From a virus, in the IMG/VR virus record IMGVR_UViG_3300008114_000233, positions 1 through 22,680 of that record: a DNA stretch of 22,680 bases; one strand, 5' to 3'. Below are positions 14,148-21,829 of the stretch, one piece after another (the first letter of the stretch is position 1; each line of letters starts with the position of its first letter). The notes beneath the pieces are model-generated. The model was not told the origin of the DNA and did not search any database. It saw only the letters and a program-made list of their open reading frames with translations. Both the position numbers and the translations under genes were made by a program.

Positions 14148-14693
14148 TTACACTACACCGTCTTCAACTGATTCCCACCATTGGTAGGAAAGTGTTACTG
14201 TGAATTCTTCAATTGTATCATTAGCACCCCAATCAACATCAATTGGAGCTAAATCTGTTGGGAATAAACCAACAAATTTATATTTCTTGAGTGTGTCGCC
14301 TGCTTTGCTGAATTGTCTAACATCACCATCAACTGTGTAACCTGCAGGAGCTTGAGCTACTGGATTACGCACATTAAGATTGTGACTATTGATACCGTTC
14401 ATCCATCTTTCAAATGCGTTACGGATAACAAAGTCTTCATCGTTGATAATTGTGATTGTCCAATCTGCAAATGTTCTATTGCCAGCAAATTTTAATTCAC
14501 GACCAAAGTATTGAACAGGCACAACACCGATAGTTGCACCGGGTAATTGTGCTGTCTTACACATGAAAGTCAATTTAGTTTGTGCGTTTCCTGGCGCAGA
14601 GAACGCAGGAAAGGGCATGGACACCTCAAATAGATTTGGGCGAGCGCCGTCACCAATCAGTTGGCTTCGGAATTCATTTACATTAAATGCCAT
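14148..14693 (-). CDS. 19: Tail tube protein gp19
   Basis: Polymerises into the inner tube of the contractile tail. The 181 residues (T4: 163) begin MAFNVNEFRSQLIGDGARPN, followed by LFEVSMPFP, the CKTAQLPGA loop (46-54), REL-KFAGNRTFADWTITI and FERWMNGIN, then GLFPTDLAPIDVDWGANDTI and the C-terminal strand FTVTLSYQWWE; all are gp19 hallmarks. AGGAG lies 7 bases before the ATG. An AATAAATA box is 20 bases upstream, at the gp18 stop. A terminator follows the stop directly. Confidence 0.95.
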   Translation of the reverse strand: MAFNVNEFRSQLIGDGARPNLFEVSMPFPAFSAPGNAQTKLTFMCKTAQLPGATIGVVPVQYFGRELKFAGNRTFADWTITIINDEDFVIRNAFERWMNGINSHNLNVRNPVAQAPAGYTVDGDVRQFSKAGDTLKKYKFVGLFPTDLAPIDVDWGANDTIEEFTVTLSYQWWESVEDGVV

Positions 14694-14712
14694 TTATTTT
14701 CTCCTGTTTCTC

Positions 14713-14720
14713 TATTTATT
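14713..14720 (-). promoter_or_regulatory. Late-promoter-like box AATAAATA before gp19
   Basis: The minus strand reads AATAAATA, one mismatch from the T4 late element, 20 bases upstream of gp19 and overlapping the gp18 stop codon. It is weak alone; the fixed spacing shared with three other boxes supports it. Confidence 0.38.
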
Positions 14721-16416
14721 AGAACTTCCCAACAACTTCGTCAAAGCTTACGCCTGTTCTTACTGCAACAAAGTTGAGTTGGATAAAGTTGATTGAACGA
14801 GCAGGTTTGATGTAGATGTCACCAACAAACTCATTTCTATCTATAACTTCTGGTGTATTATTTGATTCGTCACAGACCACACGGAAGTCAAAAATACCAC
14901 GACGACCTTGAACATCTCGTAAATATGGTTCTACAAGATTTACAAACTGTGCTCTAGTGAATTGGTCATTGAACTCAAATAGAGAGAAGCGAGCTGCACG
15001 AGCAAGAGCTTTCTCAAGCACAATAAACAATCTACGAACATTGATACGGTCAAATGCACTTGGTTTAGATAAGAGTGTCTTATCACCAAATAACACTACA
15101 CCTTCGCCTTGGAATGAAACAACAGGATTAATACCTTTTACATACAAATCATCACGATTTGCTTTTGTTGGATTCCATGCGAGTTTAATTACATTTTTGA
15201 TAATACCACGATTGAGACCGCCTGGTGAAAACCATGGGTCACGCTCAAGGTCTGTTCTTGCACATAGACCAGCGATGTCACCATTTAATGGTACCCAGCG
15301 ATATACATCGTTATATTTGTCGTATTGATATTTCCAGTTACCGTCTAATACAGCGTATGATGTGCTTGTAAGAGTTTCACGGTATGCTTTGATGTCTGTT
15401 ACTTCAGAACCAGCATTGTCAACCACATCTGCTTTTTCTGGAGATACAAATACTAGGCAATCTTTACGAGTTTCTGCCATTGAAATTAAATCAGTTACAA
15501 CTGTTGCATTAGCAGGACCAGATACAACTAAAGATATATCTACAGCTTCTGCATTTTCAAAATAGTCGTATGCAGTAACCACATTAGCAGTTGAAATTGT
15601 ACCGTCTGCACCACCAATGAGTGAGATTGTAGCATTAGCTGTTAAGTTAGTAAATGAGATGCCTGCAGCTGCACTTCCCCATGTTGAGGATGCGTTAGCA
15701 TATGAAGCACCTGCGTTAGCTGTTGGATGTGATAACCAATGAATGTATTTTGATTTGTTTGCAATAACATTCTTGTAGTAGTTTGTATTGCCTGAATCAT
15801 CTTTAGCATCTGAAGCTTTAGATACAAAGGCATATTTTTCAAGAACTGTGCCTTGTGTACCTGTAAATTTACCATCTTCGTCAACAACGATAATGTGAAT
15901 TTCGTCATTAGCGCCACCAGCATTTGATGTGTATGTTGATGTAGAAGGTGCTGATGTAAACTGTGTAGCATAAGCCCAACCAGTATATGTGTTTGCATCA
16001 GCAACAGAAACTTTAAGTGAGTTACCTAAAGCGCCTGCATAGCGAGCTGCAAATTCACCATATGTGGTTGCACCACTTGAACGATTATCTAACCAATCGT
16101 CATCGTTTTTAATTAATACTGCTGAACCGTTAGATACAGCGTTCTTTGTTGATGCAACATTAGCCGCACGAACAACTTTAAGATTATTTGAGTATGCTAG
16201 GAAGTTTGCTGCTGAGAACCAGTATTCATAGTTATCAGTTGTAGGTTTACCAAATCTATCTACTAGATTCACCTCATCTGAAATAGTTATAATTTCACCG
16301 ACTGGACCCCACAAAAACACCCCCGCAAATGCTCCAATTGATGTTGGAACGGAAGGGACAATTGTAGTCAAATCTACTTCTGATACATTTACCCCAGGTG
16401 AGAGCTGAAATGCCAT
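14719..16416 (-). CDS. 18: Tail sheath protein gp18
   Basis: Contractile sheath subunit around the tail tube. The 565 residues (T4: 659) begin AFQLSPGVNVSEVDLTTIVP, the conserved N-terminal arm, followed by GAFAGVFLWGPVG. The C-terminal core is strongly conserved: LDGNWKYQYDKYNDVYRWVP, DRINVRRLFIVLEKALARAA, RFSLFEFNDQFTRAQF and the final IKPARSINFIQLNFVAVRTG. The middle (about 110-260) is Thr/Ala/Asn-rich and is the variable surface domain, reduced compared with T4. AAGGAG lies 7 bases before the ATG, in a 78-base gap after gp17 that shows a TATAAAAA stretch but no convincing promoter or terminator. Confidence 0.97.
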   Translation of the reverse strand: MAFQLSPGVNVSEVDLTTIVPSVPTSIGAFAGVFLWGPVGEIITISDEVNLVDRFGKPTTDNYEYWFSAANFLAYSNNLKVVRAANVASTKNAVSNGSAVLIKNDDDWLDNRSSGATTYGEFAARYAGALGNSLKVSVADANTYTGWAYATQFTSAPSTSTYTSNAGGANDEIHIIVVDEDGKFTGTQGTVLEKYAFVSKASDAKDDSGNTNYYKNVIANKSKYIHWLSHPTANAGASYANASSTWGSAAAGISFTNLTANATISLIGGADGTISTANVVTAYDYFENAEAVDISLVVSGPANATVVTDLISMAETRKDCLVFVSPEKADVVDNAGSEVTDIKAYRETLTSTSYAVLDGNWKYQYDKYNDVYRWVPLNGDIAGLCARTDLERDPWFSPGGLNRGIIKNVIKLAWNPTKANRDDLYVKGINPVVSFQGEGVVLFGDKTLLSKPSAFDRINVRRLFIVLEKALARAARFSLFEFNDQFTRAQFVNLVEPYLRDVQGRRGIFDFRVVCDESNNTPEVIDRNEFVGDIYIKPARSINFIQLNFVAVRTGVSFDEVVGKF

Positions 16417-16494
16417 TGGATTTCTCCTTTAATTAATAGCTTTACGAATAATATAGTGTTGTTGTTAAATTCTTTTTATAGTCTATTTAGTTTT

Positions 16495-18123
16495 TTAGAA
16501 AGTTGAAGGAGTATAACCTCTTTCCGTCCATATATCATTATTTTCACGGTCAATCGTAATTTCTTCTCGTTTTCCGTCATCTATGATACCAACAGGGGCT
16601 AAATCTTCATCAACCAACATGTTCTGCTCTGCCAACATTAACTTTCTTACATCAATACTTGTAGAATCCTTAAAGAAAGTCTGCGCTGTCAACCACGCAA
16701 ATAGAACTAATCCCATCACCAAATCGTCATTGTTGCCTTCTTCAGCTGCGTAACTATCACGAACCCTTGAAAAGGTATTCATTTCAGCTATTGTGTCAAA
16801 GTCATTAATGATTAACTTATCGTTTTCAATAAGTGTTTTTAAGTTAGCACACCCAATTTTCTTCACAGATTTGGTTGTTTTAATACCAAAGGAAGTAGAC
16901 CGTCTAAAACCAGCCGATATACTCTGACCTTTGATATGGTGGTGTTCTAACTTATAAATGTTTTCATACTCTAAATCATAATGCAATATGTCAACCACTT
17001 GTTGACCAATGTTATTTGTTTCAATTAACGCATAGGCCTCATTATATTTCTTGGCCACCGAATAGATGATGGTTGGAAAGAATAATAAAGGCAATTTATT
17101 ATTTCTATATTTAGCGACCTGCCTATAAGGTGTTTCTGTCACATCAACCACATTAATGGTAGAATAGTCAGCCTCTACACCCTCAGCACAGTCAACCGTG
17201 CAAATATAAAGTCTGCCAGGTATAGGTTGTTCATATATGTCCAAACCCTCATCTGAAGATATTGGATTATGAAATGCTAAACTTCTTAACTTGGTTCCAG
17301 AAATCAATGTTGCTGATGAACCAATAAATTCTGTTTCAAACTCTACACGGAACTGTTCTTCACTTGTATTCCGTATTGTTTCTTCTTTCCACTTTTCATC
17401 ACGGCCTGGTACCATTGACCAATGGACTTCCAATGGTTTGTATGTAGAACGACCTTCAATTGCATCAGTCCACATTTTATAAAACTGGTTCAATCCGTTT
17501 GGTGTGGATACAATAATAACTTTGGTCGTTTGACCAGAAGAAATCACAGGATAAGTTGATTGGAAAAAGTCTTGCGCCATATTGTGAGGCACAAACGCAA
17601 ACTCATCAAGGAATATTAGATTATAAGAACCGCCTCGGACACCGGCTGCGGATGTTGCATATGCAAATATCTTTGAACCATTTTCTAATTCAATATTACC
17701 TTTATTCCAAACCACAACGCCTTGCTGTAACCACAAAGGCAAATATTCATAGGCCTTTGTTAATCGGTCCAAAATCTCACGAGCTAATGAACCCTTATTT
17801 GCTAAAATACCAACTGTATAATCTGGATTAAATAAAACAGACCATAACATATAACCTACTGTCGTGGTTGTTTTACCAACCTGACGAGGCATTTTTGCAA
17901 TACAAAAACGATTCTCATGGAAAGTTTTGACCATTTTTTCTTGGAATGGCCACATGTCAAACGGAACCAAACCGTGGTCCACATTGACAATCTTTACATA
18001 ATTCTTAATAAAGTGTACCGGGTCTTCGGTACATTTAATAATTTCTGCTACTTGTTCTTCTGTATAAGATAGTTCAACACCCACCCTTTTGAGGCGGTCA
18101 TTACCAAGATATCCGTCAGACAT
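16495..18123 (-). CDS. 17: Terminase large subunit gp17 (packaging ATPase-nuclease)
   Basis: Motor that translocates DNA into the prohead and cuts concatemers. ATPase domain: WPFQEKM adenine-binding region (58-64), Walker A PRQVGKTT (79-86), Walker B IFLDEF with Asp173 and catalytic Glu174, and the STPNG coupling motif (206-210). Nuclease domain: Asp311 (TVDCAEGVEADYS), Glu368 (LIETNN) and Asp466/467 (NNDDLVMG), matching the T4 acidic triad. The 542 residues lack part of the T4 N-terminus (610). The ATG lies 1 base after the Dps stop with no ribosome binding site of its own, so translation is probably coupled to Dps. Confidence 0.98.
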   Translation of the reverse strand: MSDGYLGNDRLKRVGVELSYTEEQVAEIIKCTEDPVHFIKNYVKIVNVDHGLVPFDMWPFQEKMVKTFHENRFCIAKMPRQVGKTTTTVGYMLWSVLFNPDYTVGILANKGSLAREILDRLTKAYEYLPLWLQQGVVVWNKGNIELENGSKIFAYATSAAGVRGGSYNLIFLDEFAFVPHNMAQDFFQSTYPVISSGQTTKVIIVSTPNGLNQFYKMWTDAIEGRSTYKPLEVHWSMVPGRDEKWKEETIRNTSEEQFRVEFETEFIGSSATLISGTKLRSLAFHNPISSDEGLDIYEQPIPGRLYICTVDCAEGVEADYSTINVVDVTETPYRQVAKYRNNKLPLLFFPTIIYSVAKKYNEAYALIETNNIGQQVVDILHYDLEYENIYKLEHHHIKGQSISAGFRRSTSFGIKTTKSVKKIGCANLKTLIENDKLIINDFDTIAEMNTFSRVRDSYAAEEGNNDDLVMGLVLFAWLTAQTFFKDSTSIDVRKLMLAEQNMLVDEDLAPVGIIDDGKREEITIDRENNDIWTERGYTPSTF

Positions 18124-18124
18124 T

Positions 18125-18559
18125 TTATTTGATTAGACTACTCAAGAACCATGCTTGTTTTTGGTGTTGGTCTAATATATCCTGTAAGAAGTTAGATATT
18201 GCTGGTTCACCAGCTTGGTCAGCTAAAACAATACCAGCTCTTAAATGAATAATGAAACGGTCATTATCACTCTTTAATTGTGTAAACATTCCAATAGCTG
18301 TTGGTATATTTTCATTGTCTTGAATGTCACATAGTTCAAGCATTCTATCCAAACCTGTTGGAGAATATGAACCTAGCATACGAATCTTTTCAGAGATTAA
18401 ATCTGTATTGTTCCATACTTGGGTATAAAATGCACCTAGAAAGGCGTGATAATCATTGAAATTTGGGCCTTCTACATTCCAATGAAATGAGTGAGCCTTA
18501 AAATACAAACCAAAGTTTGTACCTAAAATTGTTTTGAGTTGTGCGACTAATTTTTCCAT
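18125..18559 (-). CDS. dps: Dps-family ferritin-like protein (DNA protection / iron oxidation)
   Basis: Dps proteins form 12-subunit shells that oxidise Fe(II), usually with peroxide, store iron and shield DNA. The 144 residues carry the family block YFKAHSFHWNVEGPNF followed by YHAFLGAFYTQVW and DLISEKIRMLG. The inter-subunit ferroxidase ligands are all present with exact spacing: His26, His38, Asp53, Glu57 (intervals 12, 15, 4, as in Listeria Dps 31-43-58-62). The C-terminus HQKQAWFLSSLI is also typical. There is no Lys-rich N-terminal tail, so direct DNA binding may be weak. AAGGA lies 7 bases before the ATG. It sits between gp16 and gp17, 8 bases after one and 1 base before the other, an unusual insertion in the T4 core order. 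Confidence 0.9.
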   Translation of the reverse strand: MEKLVAQLKTILGTNFGLYFKAHSFHWNVEGPNFNDYHAFLGAFYTQVWNNTDLISEKIRMLGSYSPTGLDRMLELCDIQDNENIPTAIGMFTQLKSDNDRFIIHLRAGIVLADQAGEPAISNFLQDILDQHQKQAWFLSSLIK

Positions 18560-18567
18560 AGTAATCC

Positions 18568-18981
18568 TTATTTATTGTTCTTCAAAAACTTAACTAATTC
18601 GTTTGTAGAACCAACAAAAATAGCCTTATCTACATTTAGATTTTTTGCGTTTCCTGCAAAACCATCTCCATTAGGTGTTAAATCTTTGCGTTTTTTTTGC
18701 AAATCCAACAAATCTTTATTCATATCTGCCAAACTTTTAATTAAAGTTGCAGCCACTTCATATGCACGAGGATGTTCTGATTCTTTAGCCACAGCTAATA
18801 GTTGATCCATAGCTTGATTGCCTTTGGCTATAAGTGTTCTCATATTACTACGAGCAAAATCAGCATCTTCTTCAACCTGATTTGTTGGAATAACTTCTTC
18901 AGGTTGCACTTCAACCACAGGGTTAATTTCTATGGGCTCAGTATTTAGCGCTTCACTTATCTTATTATTTAATTTACTCAT
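18568..18981 (-). CDS. 16: Terminase small subunit gp16
   Basis: Regulates DNA recognition and gp17 activity at packaging initiation. The 137 residues (T4: 164) have the gp16 central helical pair: DFARSNMRTLIAKGNQAMDQ and LLAVAKESEHPRAYEVAATL, then IKSLADMNKDLLDLQKKRKD, flanked by a disordered acidic/Pro-rich N-terminus and a C-terminus with VGSTNELVKFLKNN. Position between gp15 and gp17 fits T4 apart from the Dps gene. The start overlaps the gp15 stop by 4 bases (ATGA). Confidence 0.88.
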   Translation of the reverse strand: MSKLNNKISEALNTEPIEINPVVEVQPEEVIPTNQVEEDADFARSNMRTLIAKGNQAMDQLLAVAKESEHPRAYEVAATLIKSLADMNKDLLDLQKKRKDLTPNGDGFAGNAKNLNVDKAIFVGSTNELVKFLKNNK

Positions 18982-19976
18982 GGTGAATCTGGATATTCAT
19001 ATATGGTTTCAGTAAATCCAAAATCATCATCAACATTAGCTGTGATTGGGTCTGGATTGGTAATAATTATAACAGTCTTAACTGGATTAGCATCAACGGT
19101 TTTAATAGTATATTTAGCGTTTGTTTGGGTACCAAGAACAATATCATTAGCTTGTAATGGTTTATTAAGATTACCTACTACTAAAACGCCTGTATTTGAA
19201 TTACTAAAATAAGCTACATCACCGGTAACACCACGGTCTTCTACAAAAATAGTTTCTTCTTCAGCAAAGTAATTAGAACCATTTGCATAATCTACAAAAA
19301 CTTTCTGTGAAGTTCTTGAGATGGTATCAATATGTAGGTTCGTATTTGCTTGCTCAATAATGTTTTGACTTGTTTTAACTGGTGGGTAAATGAAACCTTT
19401 GGCAGTAAAATCTAAAGTCCAAATAATTAATCGTGTTGATAACATATCACCCTCATAATCAACTTCAGGTGAAGCTGAGTTGAGTATAATGGGCATGTCA
19501 TATTTCTGTGTCATGTTTGAATTGAAATTAACAGTGACATTAAAATCTGGTGTAAAGAACGGCAATATTTGTTCAAGTATTTGTGTGCCGTCTTCATGGT
19601 TTCTCACATAAATTGATAAGGTAAAATCAAAGTTATATGGAATTGGAGCATATTGTGTTTTGAGCCCATCGGCAGTATTGTATGAAAAGTTTTGTAATGT
19701 AGATACTTGCTTACGAGAAGAATCATAACCCAATCCAATGAGTTCAAAGGATATACGAGGAACGACCGTGGCGATAGATTTAGTTAAGTTTGGGTCAGAA
19801 GTAATACGAGTTAAGTATTTCTCTTTGGAACCATAGGATAATGGAACTCTAAAGACTTCTTTTTTGGTTGCCCCATCCAATGTATACCTTTGTAGGATAA
19901 TATCATTAAAAAGAGAACCAAAAGCCACTACGACTTTTCGTATTGTTCTATTATAAAATTGTGCGTTACCTAGCAT
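18978..19976 (-). CDS. 15: Tail sheath stabiliser / tail terminator gp15
   Basis: Caps the tail and joins it to the neck. The N-terminal 200 residues match gp15: FYNRTIRKVVVAFGSLFNDI, IILQR, VFRVPLSYGSKEKYLTRI (T4: IRVPITYASKEHF), then VVPRISFELIGLGYDSSRK. At 332 residues it is about 60 longer than T4 gp15 (272). The excess is a C-terminal beta-rich region: residues 239-295 resemble a segment of gp14 (see findings), followed by an acidic tail. The start shares a base with the gp14 stop (TAATG), implying coupled translation. Confidence 0.93.
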   Translation of the reverse strand: MLGNAQFYNRTIRKVVVAFGSLFNDIILQRYTLDGATKKEVFRVPLSYGSKEKYLTRITSDPNLTKSIATVVPRISFELIGLGYDSSRKQVSTLQNFSYNTADGLKTQYAPIPYNFDFTLSIYVRNHEDGTQILEQILPFFTPDFNVTVNFNSNMTQKYDMPIILNSASPEVDYEGDMLSTRLIIWTLDFTAKGFIYPPVKTSQNIIEQANTNLHIDTISRTSQKVFVDYANGSNYFAEEETIFVEDRGVTGDVAYFSNSNTGVLVVGNLNKPLQANDIVLGTQTNAKYTIKTVDANPVKTVIIITNPDPITANVDDDFGFTETIYEYPDSP

Positions 19977-20860
19977 TAATCACCACCAAACGGATTTGTT
20001 TCTGTCCAATCAATAATACCATCACTTTCAGCTTCAATACGAGCATTATCTTGTATATCTTCAAAGACAGTATTCATTTCTAACAAGTTGTCAACGGTAT
20101 TAATTGTCCATTGAGCATTACTTGTATTACCTTTTAGTGTGCCTGAACTGAATGTTCCAATGGTTCTATAAACTTCAATATATGTATTTGGAACAAAATC
20201 ATAAACTAATGCTTGTGCAGTAGCGGAAGCTAAATTAGCACCAACATAAACAAACTCATCATTAACATATTTGCCAGAACCGCCAGCACCAATTGTAATT
20301 TTTGTTCTTGGATATTCATCACGGATTTGTTCATCAATATCTGGAATACCTGTTTCAATAATCTCATTAGAAAATACAAACTGTTTAAGTTTAAGTGCAT
20401 AGACATAAACATTGGCGCCACGACCACGGCCTAATGTATAAAACATAGCCGATTCGTTTTCATGTTCTACAAAGGTAATTTCAAAGAAGTTTTGAACCAA
20501 AGGAACATAAATTAAATCACCTTCTTTTGGTCTATTTTGAGGAATGCTAGCTGCAAATCTACGGCGAGAAACAAGTAGTCTAATTTCATCACGAATTTCA
20601 AGACCAAATTTAGAAATAAAGTCTTGTTCACCTTCCATACCCGTTACATCTTCTAAATACATTTCAAGAGGATAGGCAGACACATATTGTTTGAGTGTAT
20701 CTTCACCAAAGATATAATCAACCGTATCACGACTGGTTCTTGGCATGTAATAAACATCCATACCATGAATCTTGAGTGATTCAATGACTAAATCTTCAAC
20801 GAGCAGTTGCTCTGAAGTTATATTCTTCGGAAAGTTATTGAAATAAAGATTGGTTGCCAT
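19976..20860 (-). CDS. 14: Neck protein gp14
   Basis: Head completion protein that with gp13 seals the portal after packaging and makes the tail docking site. The 294 residues (T4: 256) open with NLYFNNFPKNITSEQLLVED, then DVYYMPRT (36-43), EMYLED-TGMEGEQDFISKF and EIRDEIRLLVSRRRF (88-102), and PKEGDLIYVPLVQNFFEI (111-128), all typical of gp14. Residues 200-257 form an extra beta-type insert before the C-terminal DNARIEAESDGIIDWTETNPFG, which is again family-typical. It starts 6 bases after gp13. Confidence 0.94.
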   Translation of the reverse strand: MATNLYFNNFPKNITSEQLLVEDLVIESLKIHGMDVYYMPRTSRDTVDYIFGEDTLKQYVSAYPLEMYLEDVTGMEGEQDFISKFGLEIRDEIRLLVSRRRFAASIPQNRPKEGDLIYVPLVQNFFEITFVEHENESAMFYTLGRGRGANVYVYALKLKQFVFSNEIIETGIPDIDEQIRDEYPRTKITIGAGGSGKYVNDEFVYVGANLASATAQALVYDFVPNTYIEVYRTIGTFSSGTLKGNTSNAQWTINTVDNLLEMNTVFEDIQDNARIEAESDGIIDWTETNPFGGD

Positions 20861-20866
20861 TCATCA

Positions 20867-21826
20867 CTAACCCATAAACATTTCATTTGGCAATACATTG
20901 TAAGATTGCATTTCTTCTTCTATTTTATCAATTTCACGCTGTGCTTCTTCCATAATTCTTGGACCATCAAGTGTCACTCCACCTGGTAATTGAACACCAG
21001 CAAATTTACTTAAATTAGAACCCCATTGATACTTAATTTTGGCTGTTGCATATTGTTTTAAGAACCTATCGTCCCAAACATCCGATACACCAGCTTTTGA
21101 CATCGTGTTAGAAGTCACATTAGCAGATAAGGTGTTAGCTGCAATTACAATTTCTGTGGGTGAATTAATCTTACGCACTTGAACTTCTTGACCATCAGAG
21201 AGTGTAATAAAATCATTTTCAATAATTTCTTGGTCAAACACAGTAGATGTGCCCGTAAGTGTATTAGATGATGTATTACCTGTAACAGTACCGGTCAATG
21301 TGATTGTAGCTGGATCCAATTTACGGTAACATTCAATAATAACATACTTACCTAATTGTGCATCTCTTGACCAATCAATATCAAGCATCAATTTATTTTG
21401 ATGACGATTGAATCTAAATTGTGGTGTGCCAGAGAATAATAAATTTAATGTGCGAATATGTTGCATTGTGATTTCATATGACACATAAGATACGGATGTA
21501 AAATCATATAAATCATGCAAGCGTAATTGATAACGCAAGTCAAACATATTGACTGAAGAATTTGAATCGTCAAACGGTAAAACAGAATGAACAAATATGA
21601 CAGCATCTGGACAATAAATCCATCTACGGTCAATATCTTCTTGTGTGAATTGATGCTTCATGTAAATCTTCTCACAACCATCAAAATGATAATCATAGAA
21701 GAATTGAAGAGCATCATCAACACGGTCTTCTACTTGGTCATCATCCACATTTATTTCAATGACAGGATGACCTAGTCTTCGTTTGCAATAATCTATAAAT
21801 TGAGCTCTTGTTGTTGGTTTTGCCAT
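20867..21826 (-). CDS. 13: Neck protein gp13
   Basis: Partner of gp14 in the neck. The 319 residues (T4: 309) show RAQFIDYCKRRLGHPVIEIN, then DDQVEDRVDDALQFFYDYHF, FDLRYQLRLHDLYDF and the C-terminal DVWDDRFLKQYATAKIKYQW followed by GGVTLDGPRIMEEA. Residues about 174-245 are a Thr/Ser/Asn-rich beta segment (TGTVTGNTSSNTLTGTS at its start) inserted between the two conserved parts. TTAGGG lies before the ATG, which follows the fibre-like gene by 3 bases. Confidence 0.95.
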   Translation of the reverse strand: MAKPTTRAQFIDYCKRRLGHPVIEINVDDDQVEDRVDDALQFFYDYHFDGCEKIYMKHQFTQEDIDRRWIYCPDAVIFVHSVLPFDDSNSSVNMFDLRYQLRLHDLYDFTSVSYVSYEITMQHIRTLNLLFSGTPQFRFNRHQNKLMLDIDWSRDAQLGKYVIIECYRKLDPATITLTGTVTGNTSSNTLTGTSTVFDQEIIENDFITLSDGQEVQVRKINSPTEIVIAANTLSANVTSNTMSKAGVSDVWDDRFLKQYATAKIKYQWGSNLSKFAGVQLPGGVTLDGPRIMEEAQREIDKIEEEMQSYNVLPNEMFMG

Positions 21827-21829
21827 GTT

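Noticed and set aside
15642-16004. A 120-codon minus-strand frame inside gp18
   Set aside because: It is an alternative frame of the sheath gene, rich in Gln, His, Leu and Met, with no conserved sheath features and no start site.
16470-16490. TATAAAAA in the gap between gp17 and gp18 as a late promoter
   Set aside because: One mismatch at a normally fixed position and more than 60 bases from the gp18 ATG. I see no clear promoter or terminator in this 78-base gap.
18569-18576. AATAAATA before dps as a late promoter
   Set aside because: It is only 10 bases from the ATG and overlaps the gp16 stop and the dps ribosome binding site, so it does not fit the 20-23 base spacing of the others.
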